Source: Amantichitinum ursilacus
Lineage (GTDB): Bacteria > Pseudomonadota > Gammaproteobacteria > Burkholderiales > Chitinibacteraceae
Direction: 5' to 3'
DNA length: 64,000 nt
Assembly (NCBI RefSeq): GCF_001294205.1
Contig: NZ_LAQT01000004.1
Location: 89,412-153,411, forward strand
Of this stretch, positions 35,591 through 44,749 are shown one piece after another; position 1 is the stretch's first letter, and each line of letters opens with the position of its first letter. The notes below the pieces were generated by a model. That model saw nothing but the letters and a program-made list of their open reading frames with translations, did no database searches and was not told the origin of the DNA. The position numbers and the translations under genes are program-made.

Positions 35591-36145
35591 TCAGGTCAGA
35601 ACCGCGATAATCCAGTCCGGGTGTAACGGCAGACCCGCAAAAGCGGCCACCACAAAAGCTGTGCCCGTGGCGCCAAACACCCAGCTCACCGCCATCAGCC
35701 AGCGCAGGTGCGTCAGCGCGGTGACGCCAGCCATGGCGATGGCGATGCTTAACAGCGCGTCGGCCAGATCAAACTGGTCATCCCGATAGTTTAGTTTGTC
35801 GTACAGCGCATCTTGCGCCTGCGCGGTCTGGCGTAATTGCGGCACTTCTTTATCGTAGTGCGCCATCTGGCTGGCCAGGGTCGCGCGCGCTTGCTGTGCG
35901 GGCGCGGCGGACGAAAGCGCCGATATTAGCAGATCGGTGTTTTCAAGCTGATGACGTTTAAGCCGGGTCGACTGATATTCGTTCCATGTGTCCAGCGCCT
36001 GCATCTTGGCTTGCTGCATGGCCTGGACGATATTGTCGTCCTTGATTTTGGCCATGCCCATGATCACTGACAGGATCAATACAGTCAGGCCCACCCATTG
36101 GTTTAACCGACGCTCGCCACTTTCTACCGATACATCCACATCCAT
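35591..36145 (-). CDS. DUF4337-family membrane protein
   Basis: A 184-residue protein with one N-terminal membrane helix (WVGLTVLILSVIMGMAKI), the DUF4337 signature KDDNIVQAMQQAKMQALDTWNEYQ in parts, a central coiled-coil region and two C-terminal helices (LLSIAIAMAGVTALTHLRWL and the WVFGATGTAFVVAAFAG segment). Function is unknown. The ATG at 36145 is chosen; AGGG lies 9 bases upstream and the 12 codons before it do not fit the family. It reads in the same direction as the ABC permease gene 43 bases downstream and could share its transcript. Confidence 0.8.
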   Translation of the reverse strand: MDVDVSVESGERRLNQWVGLTVLILSVIMGMAKIKDDNIVQAMQQAKMQALDTWNEYQSTRLKRHQLENTDLLISALSSAAPAQQARATLASQMAHYDKEVPQLRQTAQAQDALYDKLNYRDDQFDLADALLSIAIAMAGVTALTHLRWLMAVSWVFGATGTAFVVAAFAGLPLHPDWIIAVLT

Positions 36146-36505
36146 TGCCTTAATCCCTGCATATCTGGTGGTCAGCCCCACTCAACGCTGTAAGCATCCT
36201 GCGGTTTACCTGACAACGACAAATAGTTGCGGCGATCACCGACCACCTTGCGCCACCGATCTCCTGAAACTGCCAATTGGTAATAAGTCCTGTCATCGCG
36301 GCGTGAACGCGGCGCGTTGTTCAGGTGCATTTCCCTGATCGTTCTTATCCGGCAGGCTGGCCCTCTCTCCCGGCCTGACCGGCTTTTACAGGGCATAGCC
36401 CCGGAAAAGGACCGATCAGCCGCCGAATTTATTAAGTGCCGTGCGGGCCGAGCGCATTTGCTGCAGCTAGAATCAGATTTTGTATCCGCCCCTGGCCTGC
36501 CCCAC
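36146..36505. other. Gene-free divergent interval
   Basis: About 360 bases between the divergent DUF4337 and hypothetical membrane-protein genes. A plus-strand frame continues upstream to 36317, but its residues look non-coding (mixed, with no hydrophobic pattern). I see no structured RNA or repeat. Confidence 0.35.
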
Positions 36506-36997
36506 GTGCCTTATACCCGTCGCCCCACCTGGTTTAGCTTGCCTTTGGCCTTGTTGATCGAGCTGCAAGCCTGGCTCTGGACGCATGTGCGCCCGATGGT
36601 GGAAGCGTTTTTGACATTGCCGTTGTGGCGGCGCCTGGGCTTGTGGTCATTTGCATGGTTGTCACGTCGCCCGCCCTGGCAGGCGATGATCGTGGTCAGC
36701 GCCCTGTTTATCGCGTTTGAGCCACCCAAAATCCTGGCGTATTACTGGATTGCCCGGCATCACTGGATTAGCGGCGGGCTGCTGTATAGTGCGACCAAAT
36801 TGCTGGAAGCAGGCCTGGTGGCCGTCATCGAACGCGCTTGCCGGCCCGCGTTGCGTAAAGTGCCGATGTACCGGCGTATTTATATATGGATAGCCCGCGC
36901 GCGACGCTGGGCGCGTAACCGGTCCCGCCCCTGGCGGCTGCGGTTACGCAAATGGCGCCGCCGCATGCGGCGTCTGGCCCGGCCGTCGCCGCATTGA
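36506..36997 (+). CDS. Hypothetical basic membrane protein
   Basis: About 163 residues if the GTG at 36506 is used; an ATG at 36317 would add 63 residues that do not look like protein. The chain has one or two membrane segments (FSLPLALLIELQAWLW, and AMIVVSALFIAFEPPKILAYYW), then YSATKLLEAGLVAVIERACRPAL and an extremely Arg-rich tail (about 20 Arg or Lys in the last 45 residues). I do not recognise the family with certainty. The start is not well supported by a ribosome-binding site. It lies 26 bases before the cytochrome c'-like gene in the same direction. Confidence 0.55.
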   Translation: MPYTRRPTWFSLPLALLIELQAWLWTHVRPMVEAFLTLPLWRRLGLWSFAWLSRRPPWQAMIVVSALFIAFEPPKILAYYWIARHHWISGGLLYSATKLLEAGLVAVIERACRPALRKVPMYRRIYIWIARARRWARNRSRPWRLRLRKWRRRMRRLARPSPH

Positions 36998-37023
36998 ACC
37001 ACCGATTTATCTCATAAACAGAA

Positions 37024-37479
37024 ATGCATTCAATGACCGCTCGAATTGTTAGTTTGTTGGTGTGTGTATCCCTACTCTCCGCCTGTAGTCACGAAGATCC
37101 GAATTCGCCGGTTTACAAGCGCAAACAAGTCTTCAAGCAAATGCTGCATACCAGTCAGGACATGCGCGACATGCTGCGTGGTGAATCTGACTGGAAGGCC
37201 GACAAATTTGAAGCCGATGCCGCGCAATTGCAGACGTTGGCGCATCAACCGTGGCAATGGTTTGCCGAATTGGGTAAAGACGAAGGCAAAACCGCAGCCA
37301 AAGCAGGCACCATCAACCTGAACCGCGCCGACTTCGACCGCGACGCCAGGAACCTGCAAGACGCTACTGACCAGCTCAAGCAAAAAGCTGCTACCCGCGA
37401 TCCCGCCCAGATCCGTCCCGCCTTTGACGCCGTGGAAAACCGCTGCACCGAATGCCATAAGCAGTTCCGCGACTTTTAA
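37024..37479 (+). CDS. Cytochrome c'-like lipoprotein
   Basis: A 151-residue protein with a lipoprotein signal (IVSLLVCVSLLSACS, lipid-anchored Cys near residue 21) and a four-helix cytochrome c' body. The single haem-binding motif CTECH is at the extreme C-terminus (RCTECHKQFRDF), as in cytochromes c' and c-556. Most of these are soluble periplasmic proteins that bind NO or carry electrons; a lipid anchor is less usual. The in-frame ATG at 37033 (MTARIV) is an alternative start. An intrinsic terminator follows. Confidence 0.87.
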   Translation: MHSMTARIVSLLVCVSLLSACSHEDPNSPVYKRKQVFKQMLHTSQDMRDMLRGESDWKADKFEADAAQLQTLAHQPWQWFAELGKDEGKTAAKAGTINLNRADFDRDARNLQDATDQLKQKAATRDPAQIRPAFDAVENRCTECHKQFRDF

Positions 37480-37501
37480 ACTGCCGCGCGCGTGAACACC
37501 G

Positions 37502-37540
37502 AGCCGGACTTGATGCTGTCATGTCCGGCTTTGTTTTTTT
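37502..37540 (+). terminator. Intrinsic terminator of the cytochrome gene
   Basis: AGCCGGAC and GTCCGGCT form an 8-bp stem around 13 bases, followed by TTGTTTTTTT, 22 bases after the stop codon. Confidence 0.9.
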
Positions 37541-37954
37541 AGGGTGTGCGGGCCTGGCGTTGCTGCTCGGTTACTTGGGCAAACCGCGCGTGCTAAAACG
37601 AGACCGGTTTTGATTGGGTTTTTGTTAGCTGGATGTTGCGGGCAGGATGTGCGGCTTTGTTGGCCTGGTGCAGGAAGGACGGTATGCAGGGGAGCAATGC
37701 GGCATTCGACGAGGGCCAACGGTTTTGACATGGCGAGCGAAGCAAGCCGCAACAGCGAAGCGCATTGCGCAAATGCCCGCAAATAAGCAGCAATCGATTC
37801 AGCAGCGGGGAAGTTCAGCGATGGTGAGGGCGTAGCGAGCGGTCGCAGGTTGAAGGCCGCCGGAACGGAGCAACCGGAGTGGCCACGCGGGCCATGAGGA
37901 TTGCGAGTACCGCCCGACTTCAAGATGCGTCCGCGCAGTAGCCAACAGATATAT
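37541..37954. other. Gene-free interval before the tRNA cluster
   Basis: About 410 bases of mixed composition between the cytochrome terminator and tRNA-Glu (whose 3' end faces it). Short frames of up to 80 codons exist but none has a ribosome-binding site or family resemblance. It may be a tail transcribed from the tRNAs; I find no clear terminator or integrase remnant. Confidence 0.35.
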
Positions 37955-38030
37955 TGGCGTCCCCACGGGGATTCGAACCCCGGTTATCGCCGTGAAAGGG
38001 CGGTGTCCTAGGCCTCTAGACGATGGGGAC
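37955..38030 (-). tRNA. tRNA-Glu (TTC)
   Basis: A 76-base cloverleaf on the minus strand: acceptor GTCCCCA pairing with TGGGGAC, anticodon arm CCGCC-CTTTCAC-GGCG with anticodon TTC, T-arm loop GTTCGAATC, and encoded 3' CCA. It is the last of three tRNAs read leftwards. Confidence 0.95.
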
Positions 38031-38076
38031 GAGGCGATATTGCATTCAAGCAATAAGGACAACAGCAAGGGAATGA

Positions 38077-38153
38077 TGGTGCACCCGGAGCGATTCGAAC
38101 GCCCGACCCTCTGGTTCGTAGCCAGATACTCTATCCAACTGAGCTACGGGTGC
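38077..38153 (-). tRNA. tRNA-Arg (ACG)
   Basis: A 77-base cloverleaf on the minus strand: acceptor GCACCCG/CGGGTGC, D-arm GCTCAGTTGGATAGAGT, anticodon stem CTGG/CCAG around CTACGAA with anticodon ACG (A34 is normally edited to inosine), GTTCGAATC in the T arm and encoded CCA. It lies 46 bases before tRNA-Glu. Confidence 0.95.
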
Positions 38154-38215
38154 ACTGTCATTTGCTGCTTTACTACTTCTTACTACACTTGCGAACCGCC
38201 TGCGAGTAAGTCCGC

Positions 38216-38309
38216 TGGCGGAGACGGAGGGATTCGAACCCTCGATACAGGTTTAAGCCCGTATGCTTCCTTAGCAGGGAAGTGATTTCAGCCACTCATC
38301 CACGTCTCC
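38216..38309 (-). tRNA. tRNA-Ser (GCT)
   Basis: A 94-base class II tRNA on the minus strand: acceptor GGAGACG/CGTCTCC, anticodon loop CTGCTAA giving GCT, a long variable arm (ATACGGGCTTAAACCTGTAT) typical of tRNA-Ser, GTTCGAATC and encoded CCA. It is the first of the three-tRNA cluster. Confidence 0.95.
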
Positions 38310-38545
38310 GTCAAGGGAAGCGGGATAATACCGTGCAACCCCCAAGCCGTCAACAAAACGCATCAATTAATCTGTATAAAAACCTCAATCGCTTGATTGC
38401 TAAAGCAAAACAATTCTGGCGAAAAAATCCGGGCCATAAAGGCCGGGCCTTCGCCCAGCGCAAACGCACATCAATTATTGCAATTCGGTGATTACAGCAA
38501 TCACAAATTGCATCGCCCAATTGGTTTTGCCGTCGTACACAAACA

Positions 38546-38593
38546 AACAGCCCCTTGCAGCTACGGTGTTTAATCGCGCTACAAGGGGCTGTT
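38546..38593 (-). terminator. Intrinsic terminator of lysC
   Basis: AACAGCCCCTTG pairs with CAAGGGGCTGTT over 12 bp around a 24-base loop. On the minus strand it is followed by TGTTTGTGT, 34 bases after the lysC stop codon. A second GC-rich hairpin with ATTTTTTC behind it on the same strand (about 38425-38455) may back it up before the tRNA genes. Confidence 0.75.
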
Positions 38594-38626
38594 TTATCGG
38601 ATATACCGAAATGACTGACTAAACGC

Positions 38627-39853
38627 TCAGGCGGCCTGATCCAGACCAAACGCTTTGTGCAATACGCGCACGGCCAGTTCCAGATACTTTTCGTCCACGA
38701 TGACCGAAATCTTGATTTCCGAGGTGGAGATCATCTGGATATTGATGCCCTCTTCCGCCAGCGTGCGGAACATGGTGGAAGCCACGCCCACATGGCTGCG
38801 CATGCCCACGCCTACGATCGAGATCTTGCAGATCTTGTCGTCGCCCGACACGCTCTTGGCGCCGATATGGTTCTGCACGCCTTCCAGGACTTTAATCGTG
38901 CGCGGCAGGTCGTTTTTGGGCACGGTAAAGCTGAAATCGGTGGTGCCATCCTGGCCAACGTTCTGGATGATCATGTCGACGTCGATCAGGGCATCGGCAA
39001 CCGGGCCCAGAATCTGATAAGCGATACCGGGTTTGTCCGGCACACCGATCACGTTGATACGCGCTTCGTCACGGTTGAATGCGATGCCGGAAACGACGGG
39101 TTTTTCCATGTTGCTGTCATCCTCGAAGGTAATCAGCGTGCCCTCGCCTTCGTCCTGGAAGGACGACAACACGCGCAATTTAACGTTGTACTTGCCGGCA
39201 AACTCAACAGAACGAATCTGCAACACCTTCGAACCCAAGCTGGCCATTTCCAGCATTTCTTCAAAGGTGATGGTCTTGAGCTTGCGGGCTTCGGGCACCA
39301 CGCGCGGATCGGTGGTGTAGACGCCGTCGACGTCGGTGTAAATCTGGCATTCGTCCGCACGCAGCGCAGCGGCCAGCGCCACGCCGGTGGTGTCGGAACC
39401 GCCCCGACCCAAGGTCGTGATATTGCCTTCTGCGTCCACGCCCTGGAAGCCCGCGACGATGACCACGCGACCGGCATTCAGATCGGCGCGCATGTTTTCG
39501 TCGTCGATGGACTGAATGCGGGCTTTGGTAAACGCGCTATCGGTCAGGATCTTGACCTGGCCACCGGTATACGAACGGGCTTCCAGGCCCAGTTCTTTCA
39601 GCGCCATGGCCAGCAAGCCGATGGTGACTTGTTCGCCGGTGGACACAATCACATCCAGCTCACGCGGATCGGGGGTGGCCTGAATCTCTTTGGCCAGCGC
39701 AATCAAGCGGTTGGTTTCGCCGCTCATGGCCGACAACACGACCACGAGATCGTGTCCTTGCGCTTTAAATTTGGCGACGCGCTTCGCCACATTTTTGATG
39801 CGCTCCGGCGAGCCGACCGAAGTGCCACCGTATTTCTGGACAATCAATGCCAT
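38627..39853 (-). CDS. lysC: Aspartate kinase
   Basis: A 408-residue monofunctional aspartate kinase, the first enzyme of the lysine/threonine/methionine/diaminopimelate branch. The catalytic domain starts [14 protein letters not shown] and includes [30 protein letters not shown] and [16 protein letters not shown]. The C-terminal third has two ACT regulatory domains ([17 protein letters not shown] and [16 protein letters not shown]), typical of the feedback-inhibited type that also carries an internal beta-subunit start. No lysine riboswitch was recognised in the 200 bases upstream; that gap has only a CCATGCTT/AAGCATGG dyad (39925-39962). Confidence 0.96.
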   Translation of the reverse strand: MALIVQKYGGTSVGSPERIKNVAKRVAKFKAQGHDLVVVLSAMSGETNRLIALAKEIQATPDPRELDVIVSTGEQVTIGLLAMALKELGLEARSYTGGQVKILTDSAFTKARIQSIDDENMRADLNAGRVVIVAGFQGVDAEGNITTLGRGGSDTTGVALAAALRADECQIYTDVDGVYTTDPRVVPEARKLKTITFEEMLEMASLGSKVLQIRSVEFAGKYNVKLRVLSSFQDEGEGTLITFEDDSNMEKPVVSGIAFNRDEARINVIGVPDKPGIAYQILGPVADALIDVDMIIQNVGQDGTTDFSFTVPKNDLPRTIKVLEGVQNHIGAKSVSGDDKICKISIVGVGMRSHVGVASTMFRTLAEEGINIQMISTSEIKISVIVDEKYLELAVRVLHKAFGLDQAA

Positions 39854-40056
39854 GATGCAACCTGCTGGTTGATGAATACGAAGTTGTAAATTATTTGATA
39901 AAGCGGGTCATTCTAAAGAACAACCCATGCTTTTTCGAGTCTGGTTTTTGCTTGAAGCATGGCTCTTGCGAGCCTTGTGGTCAGACATTGCCATCGCCAT
40001 GGCGAAGCATGCAAGTCCAACCCGTGTTTTAAACGCGGCCGCAGGATCGCTCCGGC

Positions 40057-41127
40057 TCAGGCATCTACAAACGGTACGCGGGTGGTAACCGCGCACATTA
40101 ATTCATAACCCAGCGTGCCGGCCGCAGTGGCCACGGCATCAATGGGCTGGTGTTGTCCCCATAATTCCACTTTGCTGCCGATGTGCGCGTCGGGCACGGC
40201 GGTTAAATCCACCGTCAACATATCCATCGACACCCGCCCCACCAGGCGCGTGGCGACGCCGTCGACCACCAGCGGCGTACCCGTGGGCGCAACGCGTGGA
40301 TAACCATCGGCATAACCACACGCCACCACCCCGATGCGCATGGCGCGGTCGGCGGTAAACGTTGCGCCATAACCCACCTGATCACCCGGTTGCAGTTGCT
40401 GGATGGCAATCAGCTCGGATTGCAACGTCATCGCGGCGCGCAGGCCCAGATCATGCGCGCTGCGTTGCGCAAACGGCGATGAACCGTATAACACGATACC
40501 GGGGCGGTTCCATTGGCGATGGGTTTCGGGCCAGGCAAAAGTCGCGGCGGAATTGGCCAGCGACTGCGGCAGATCCAGCCCTTGCGTCGCGGCATTAAAA
40601 CTGGCCATTTGTTTGGCGATGCCCTTCTCGGGTTCATCGGCGGTGGCGAAATGCTGCATGACCGTCACGCTGGCCACATTGGCGCAGCGCTGCAGCCGCG
40701 CGGCAATCTCACGCGCTTGCGCCGCCGGAAAACCCAACCGGTTCATCCCGGTATTGAGTTTTAAAAAGATATTGAGTGGGCGCGCCAACTTTGCATTTTC
40801 CAGCCATTGCAAATGCATGGGCTGATGAATCGCCACGCTAAAATCATGCTGGGCCGCTGCAATCAATTCGGCCTGACTGAATACGCCTTCCAGCAACAGA
40901 ATCGGCTGGGCATAACCCCAATCGCGCAATGCCACGGCGCGATCAAATTCCAGAATGCCAAAACCGTCAGCGTTATATAAAGCCTGCGCCGCACGTTGCA
41001 AACCATGGCCATAGGCATTGGCTTTAACCACTGCAAAAGTCTTGCTGGCGGGCGCCAGTTGCCGGGTCAGTTGGTAGTTGTGTTGCAGCGCGGCGCTGTG
41101 GATCAACGCCTGGATGGGGCGGGTCAT
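40057..41127 (-). CDS. alr: Alanine racemase
   Basis: A 356-residue PLP enzyme that makes D-alanine for peptidoglycan. The Schiff-base Lys is in FAVVKANAYGHG and the catalytic Tyr in the C-terminal beta domain is in GDQVGYGATFTA. LKLNTGMNRLGF and GVVACGYADGYPR are also typical. The frame extends upstream to a GTG at 41190 whose GTG shares bases with the dedA stop TGA; the ATG at 41127 is chosen because it matches the usual family length. The GTG start would add 21 residues and would suggest translational coupling to dedA. Confidence 0.93.
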   Translation of the reverse strand: MTRPIQALIHSAALQHNYQLTRQLAPASKTFAVVKANAYGHGLQRAAQALYNADGFGILEFDRAVALRDWGYAQPILLLEGVFSQAELIAAAQHDFSVAIHQPMHLQWLENAKLARPLNIFLKLNTGMNRLGFPAAQAREIAARLQRCANVASVTVMQHFATADEPEKGIAKQMASFNAATQGLDLPQSLANSAATFAWPETHRQWNRPGIVLYGSSPFAQRSAHDLGLRAAMTLQSELIAIQQLQPGDQVGYGATFTADRAMRIGVVACGYADGYPRVAPTGTPLVVDGVATRLVGRVSMDMLTVDLTAVPDAHIGSKVELWGQHQPIDAVATAAGTLGYELMCAVTTRVPFVDA

Positions 41128-41186
41128 GGTGTGGGGGTCAGGTTGGGTGGCAGTGCGCGGCATTAAAGCCGCATCCGGCGCGTACG

Positions 41187-41858
41187 TCACTTGGAGTTTT
41201 CACGCACCTTGTCGCAAAGCAGTTTTTCGCCAGGTTTAACCGGGCCATGCTGATGATGCGCCCGGCGATGCCGCACGTACCAGATCAGGCTGAACGTGGC
41301 CAGGCCCGCCAGCAAAAACCACATGCCGGTCTGGCCTTTCTCGATGGCGTGCTGCAGCCAGTCACGGTTATAGGCGCCGTAATAGCCCAGATAAACCCAG
41401 ATCGGCACGCTAATCAACGCGGCCAGACCATCTGCCAGCAAAAAGCGCCAGAACGGTACGCAGCGCGACATACCGGCCGATAAATAAATGGGAGTGCGCA
41501 AGCCAGGCAGAAAGCGCGCTACAAATAAAACGCGATAGCCATAGCGGCGGAATTTGTCTTGTACAGCGGCATAGCGTTGCGGCGTCATGACATGCGCCAC
41601 CCAACGCCATTTCAGCGCTTTCTCCCCAAAATGGCGGCCAATAAAAAACATCAGCGCGTCGCCACACAATACCCCGGCCATGCCGACCAGAAACATCGTG
41701 TGTTCATTGGCATAGCCCATGCCGGCGATAATGCCGCCCGCCACCAGGGTAATGTCTTCAGGGATAGGAACGCCAAAGCCGCAGACCACGAGCACGGCAA
41801 ATACAGCGGCGTAGCCGTAATCAGTAAATACAGGAAGAAGGTATTGCAGAATATCCAT
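41187..41858 (-). CDS. DedA-family membrane protein
   Basis: A 223-residue inner-membrane protein of the DedA/VTT family. It has FGVPIPEDITLVAGG with the conserved Glu, GDALMFFIGRHFGEKAL, and FVARFLPGLRTPIYLSAGMSRCVPFWRFL in parts, containing the key R-x-x-P-G-x-R motif. DedA proteins recycle undecaprenyl phosphate or other polyprenyl lipids and affect envelope stability. The ATG at 41858 is chosen over the GTG at 41876. It is directly upstream of alr with overlapping codons; both serve cell-wall synthesis. Confidence 0.93.
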   Translation of the reverse strand: MDILQYLLPVFTDYGYAAVFAVLVVCGFGVPIPEDITLVAGGIIAGMGYANEHTMFLVGMAGVLCGDALMFFIGRHFGEKALKWRWVAHVMTPQRYAAVQDKFRRYGYRVLFVARFLPGLRTPIYLSAGMSRCVPFWRFLLADGLAALISVPIWVYLGYYGAYNRDWLQHAIEKGQTGMWFLLAGLATFSLIWYVRHRRAHHQHGPVKPGEKLLCDKVRENSK

Positions 41859-42262
41859 CAGAGATAGCCAAACCACCCAGCGTTGCCATAAGGGCGTCTG
41901 TTACGCGGTGCCTTGCGAGTCAGACTTTGTATCCATCTTGTTGCTAGCCAGCGGTTGGTGCGGGGTGTTCCCGTGCCAGGATTTTGCCATCATAGCATGC
42001 ATCCCCAAGCCCACCACCAGCCTGCACTGCCGATTGGAACATCGATGTAACAATTGATTCCCGCAAACACCCAGCCCATCGTCACTGGTTTTTATCGGCC
42101 TGGCCGGTACAAACATGATATAAACCGTGCGTCATGGCCGCCTGGCGATGACCGGGGCGTCAACCATTTTCGATCAAAATCGCCGGTTAGAGCCGCCGCG
42201 CTGCAACCTCTGCGCGCGGGGCCTCTCGAACTACCGACTTCCAGGACAGGGCATTTCACGGC
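41859..42262. other. Divergent promoter region of dedA and lplT
   Basis: About 400 bases between the divergent dedA and lplT genes without a convincing coding frame; a 71-codon minus-strand frame at 41901-42116 has no recognisable family or ribosome-binding site. It presumably carries both promoters. Confidence 0.35.
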
Positions 42263-43555
42263 ATGGATCGTGGCTTTTTTATTATTTTAGGTGCGCAATT
42301 CTTGTCGGCGCTGGCCGATAACGCCCTGTTTATCGCGGCGCTGGCGCTGCTGCGCGAGCAAAGCGCACCCGAATGGCATCTGTCGATGCTGCTGTGGTCA
42401 TTTACGGTTTCCTACGTGGTGCTCGCCCCTTTTGCCGGTTCATTTGCCGATTCCATGCACAAGGGCCGCGCCATGATGATCTGTAACGGCATCAAGATGC
42501 TCGGTTGCATTGGCATGCTGTGCGGCGCGCCGCCGATTGTGGCATACGCGCTGGTCGGCTTTGGCGCAGCCGCTTATTCGCCCGCCAAATATGGCTTGAT
42601 TACTGAATATCTGCCGCACGAAAAACTGGTCGAAGCCAATGGCTGGCTGGAAGGCGCTACCGTCGGCGCCATTATTTTCGGCACCGTGCTCGGTGGCGTG
42701 CTGGTCGGGGATCGCGCCAGCGATTGGTACGATCAATTTGCCGCCAGCGACTTCATGTCACCCGCGCAGTTTGCAATGTGCGCCATCATTGGCCTGTATC
42801 TGTGTGCGGCGTGGCTCAATGTTTATATCCCGCGCCTCAAGGTGCACCTCAAACCGCTGCATCTGGATCCGGTTTTTCTGGTCAAGGAATTCTGGTGGTG
42901 CGCGCGCCGGTTATGGCGCGACCCGCAAGGCCAGTTGTCTTTAGGCGTTACCACCTTGTTCTGGGGTGCTGGCGCCACGATGCGGCTGGTGGTGCTCAGT
43001 TGGGCCATCATCTGGCTTGACTACAGCATGGAACACGCCACCCGCCTGATTGCCGTGGTGGCGTTCGGCACCGCATTTGGCGCAATTCTGGCCGGCCGGT
43101 TTGTGGCGCTCAAGAATGCGTTCTCGGTCTTGCCCGCAGGCATTTTGATGGGCGTATCGGTGATGAGCATGTTGTTTGTGCACAGCCCACTGGTGGCCGC
43201 CATCCTGATGTTTATTGTCGGCGCGCTGTCGGGTTGGTTTGTGGTGCCGCTCAACGCCATGCTGCAGCATCGCGGCCATATGCTGATGGGTGCGGGTCAT
43301 TCCATCGCAGTACAAAACTTTAATGAAAACATCGGCATCCTGGTGATGGTGGGCATACACGCCCTGTTGGTGCGCTTTTTAAGCGGCCCGATTCCGCCGC
43401 ACGCCACCGCGCTGGTCCGCGATCAATTCGCTGTCAGCGGAATGCCACCCATGCACGTTATCATCGTCGGCTTTGGGCTGTTTGTAGCCCTTGTGATGGT
43501 TTGGATTACGCTGCGATTCCGTCGTGGCGTCCGCGACGGGATCATGCATGACTAA
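42263..43555 (+). CDS. lplT: Lysophospholipid transporter LplT
   Basis: A 430-residue MFS protein that matches LplT, the flippase that brings lysophospholipids to the inner leaflet for reacylation by Aas. It begins FIILGAQFLSALADNALFIAALALL and has GAAAYSPAKYGLITEYLPHEKLVEANGWLEGATVGAIIFG in segments, the strongest family mark. In E. coli it is next to aas; here no aas gene is present, so the acyltransferase must be elsewhere. Its last 8 bases overlap the RND adaptor gene, a hint of co-transcription. Confidence 0.92.
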   Translation: MDRGFFIILGAQFLSALADNALFIAALALLREQSAPEWHLSMLLWSFTVSYVVLAPFAGSFADSMHKGRAMMICNGIKMLGCIGMLCGAPPIVAYALVGFGAAAYSPAKYGLITEYLPHEKLVEANGWLEGATVGAIIFGTVLGGVLVGDRASDWYDQFAASDFMSPAQFAMCAIIGLYLCAAWLNVYIPRLKVHLKPLHLDPVFLVKEFWWCARRLWRDPQGQLSLGVTTLFWGAGATMRLVVLSWAIIWLDYSMEHATRLIAVVAFGTAFGAILAGRFVALKNAFSVLPAGILMGVSVMSMLFVHSPLVAAILMFIVGALSGWFVVPLNAMLQHRGHMLMGAGHSIAVQNFNENIGILVMVGIHALLVRFLSGPIPPHATALVRDQFAVSGMPPMHVIIVGFGLFVALVMVWITLRFRRGVRDGIMHD

Positions 43556-44690
43556 TAACGATAAGATGATGCGCCGCAAGGCGCTGCTGCCTGCCACTGT
43601 AATTGCCGCATCGCTCGCGCTGGCGGCGTGTTCCGAAAAACCGGCTGAAGCGCCCAAACAAAGCGCAATTCCGGTCACCGCCGCGCAAGTGGCGCAGTCG
43701 GATATTCCGCTGCATTTGTCCGCCCAAGGCCATATCGTGCCGGTCACGCAGGTCGATATCCGGCCGCAAGTCACTTCCACGATTCGCAGCGTCGATTTCA
43801 AGGAAGGTCAGCAGGTTGCGGCGGGCCAGTTGCTGTTTACGCTGGATGCGCGCGAAGACCAGACCACCGTGGCGCACAACCAGGCGCTGATCGAAAAAAC
43901 CAGATCCGACCTCACCAAAGCGCAGCAAGACCTTGAACGCAATCAGGCGCTGGCCAAAGCCGGTTTCTTGTCGCCCAGCGCCATCGACACCAGCCGTAAC
44001 GCGGTCGATAGTCTGAAGGCCGAACTGGCCGCCGCTAATTCCGATCTGGATACCAGCCACGTCAAAGTGTCGTATAGCCGCATCGTCGCGCCGTTTGCGG
44101 GCCGCGCGGGGTCCACCAGCGTGCATCCGGGCAGCCTGGTGCAGCCGGGCTCCACCGCGCCGTTGGTCACCCTCATGCAGATCGACCCCATCGACGCCGA
44201 ATTCACGCTGCCCGAAAAAGACCTGCAACCGGTGGTGGCCGCGCAAAAGAACGGTGTGCTGCCCGTGCAGATTCGTTTGCCCGGCGGCGGCAAACGCAAC
44301 GGCAAGCTGATCTTTATCGATAACACGGTGGACCCCACCTCCGGCACCATCCGCATGAAAGCCGAGTTCGACAATAAAGATCACGCGCTCTGGCCCGGCC
44401 TGTATGCGCAAGTCGAGCTGGACGCCGGCGCATTGCAAGGCGCGCTCAGCCTGCCGGTCGACGCCATCCTCACCGGTCCCGAGCAACGCTTTGTTTATCT
44501 GATCAAGCCGGATAACAGCGTGGCCTCGGCCAGCGTCAAGCTGGAACGCGTGATTGGCGATACCGCCGTCGTCACCGGCCTGCCAGCCGGCGCGCATGTG
44601 GTGCGCGAAGGCGGCCAGAATCTGCGCCCTGGCAACAAGGTCAAAGTGCAAGCCAGCGGCGTTAAAGCCGCGGAAGACGCCAACAGCTAA
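43548..44690 (+). CDS. RND efflux periplasmic adaptor (MdtA-like)
   Basis: A 380-residue membrane-fusion protein with a lipoprotein-type signal (SLALAACSEK, Cys about residue 29). It has the first lipoyl half (VDIRPQVTSTIRSVDFKEGQQVAAGQLLFTLD in parts), an alpha-hairpin (residues about 100-165), the second lipoyl half (VSYSRIVAPFAGRAG) and a beta-barrel domain (FTLPEKDLQPVV). This resembles MdtA/AcrA-type adaptors. An ATG at 43566 is an alternative start. The pump gene follows 59 bases later; an outer-membrane TolC-like factor is not encoded here. Confidence 0.92.
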   Translation: MTNNDKMMRRKALLPATVIAASLALAACSEKPAEAPKQSAIPVTAAQVAQSDIPLHLSAQGHIVPVTQVDIRPQVTSTIRSVDFKEGQQVAAGQLLFTLDAREDQTTVAHNQALIEKTRSDLTKAQQDLERNQALAKAGFLSPSAIDTSRNAVDSLKAELAAANSDLDTSHVKVSYSRIVAPFAGRAGSTSVHPGSLVQPGSTAPLVTLMQIDPIDAEFTLPEKDLQPVVAAQKNGVLPVQIRLPGGGKRNGKLIFIDNTVDPTSGTIRMKAEFDNKDHALWPGLYAQVELDAGALQGALSLPVDAILTGPEQRFVYLIKPDNSVASASVKLERVIGDTAVVTGLPAGAHVVREGGQNLRPGNKVKVQASGVKAAEDANS

Positions 44691-44749
44691 CTCAGCACGG
44701 CGCTGCCCGGGCCGCATTGCGGCTGCGCGCGCCTGCCTCCGAGGTCATC

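Noticed and set aside
36317..36505. N-terminal extension of the Arg-rich membrane protein
   Set aside because: The 63 residues have no hydrophobic or domain pattern and no ribosome-binding site; a later GTG gives a more protein-like chain, though this is not certain.
37541..38309. Genomic island or integration site at the tRNA cluster
   Set aside because: No integrase, no repeat of a tRNA 3' end and no composition break are visible around the three tRNA genes.
38657..39889. 410-codon open frame antisense to lysC
   Set aside because: Shadow of lysC; no ribosome-binding site, no recognisable fold, and low-complexity His/Gly/Gln composition.
39854..40056. Lysine riboswitch upstream of lysC
   Set aside because: The gap is about 200 bases and has one short dyad, but I could not find the conserved core or the five-helix layout of a lysine riboswitch.
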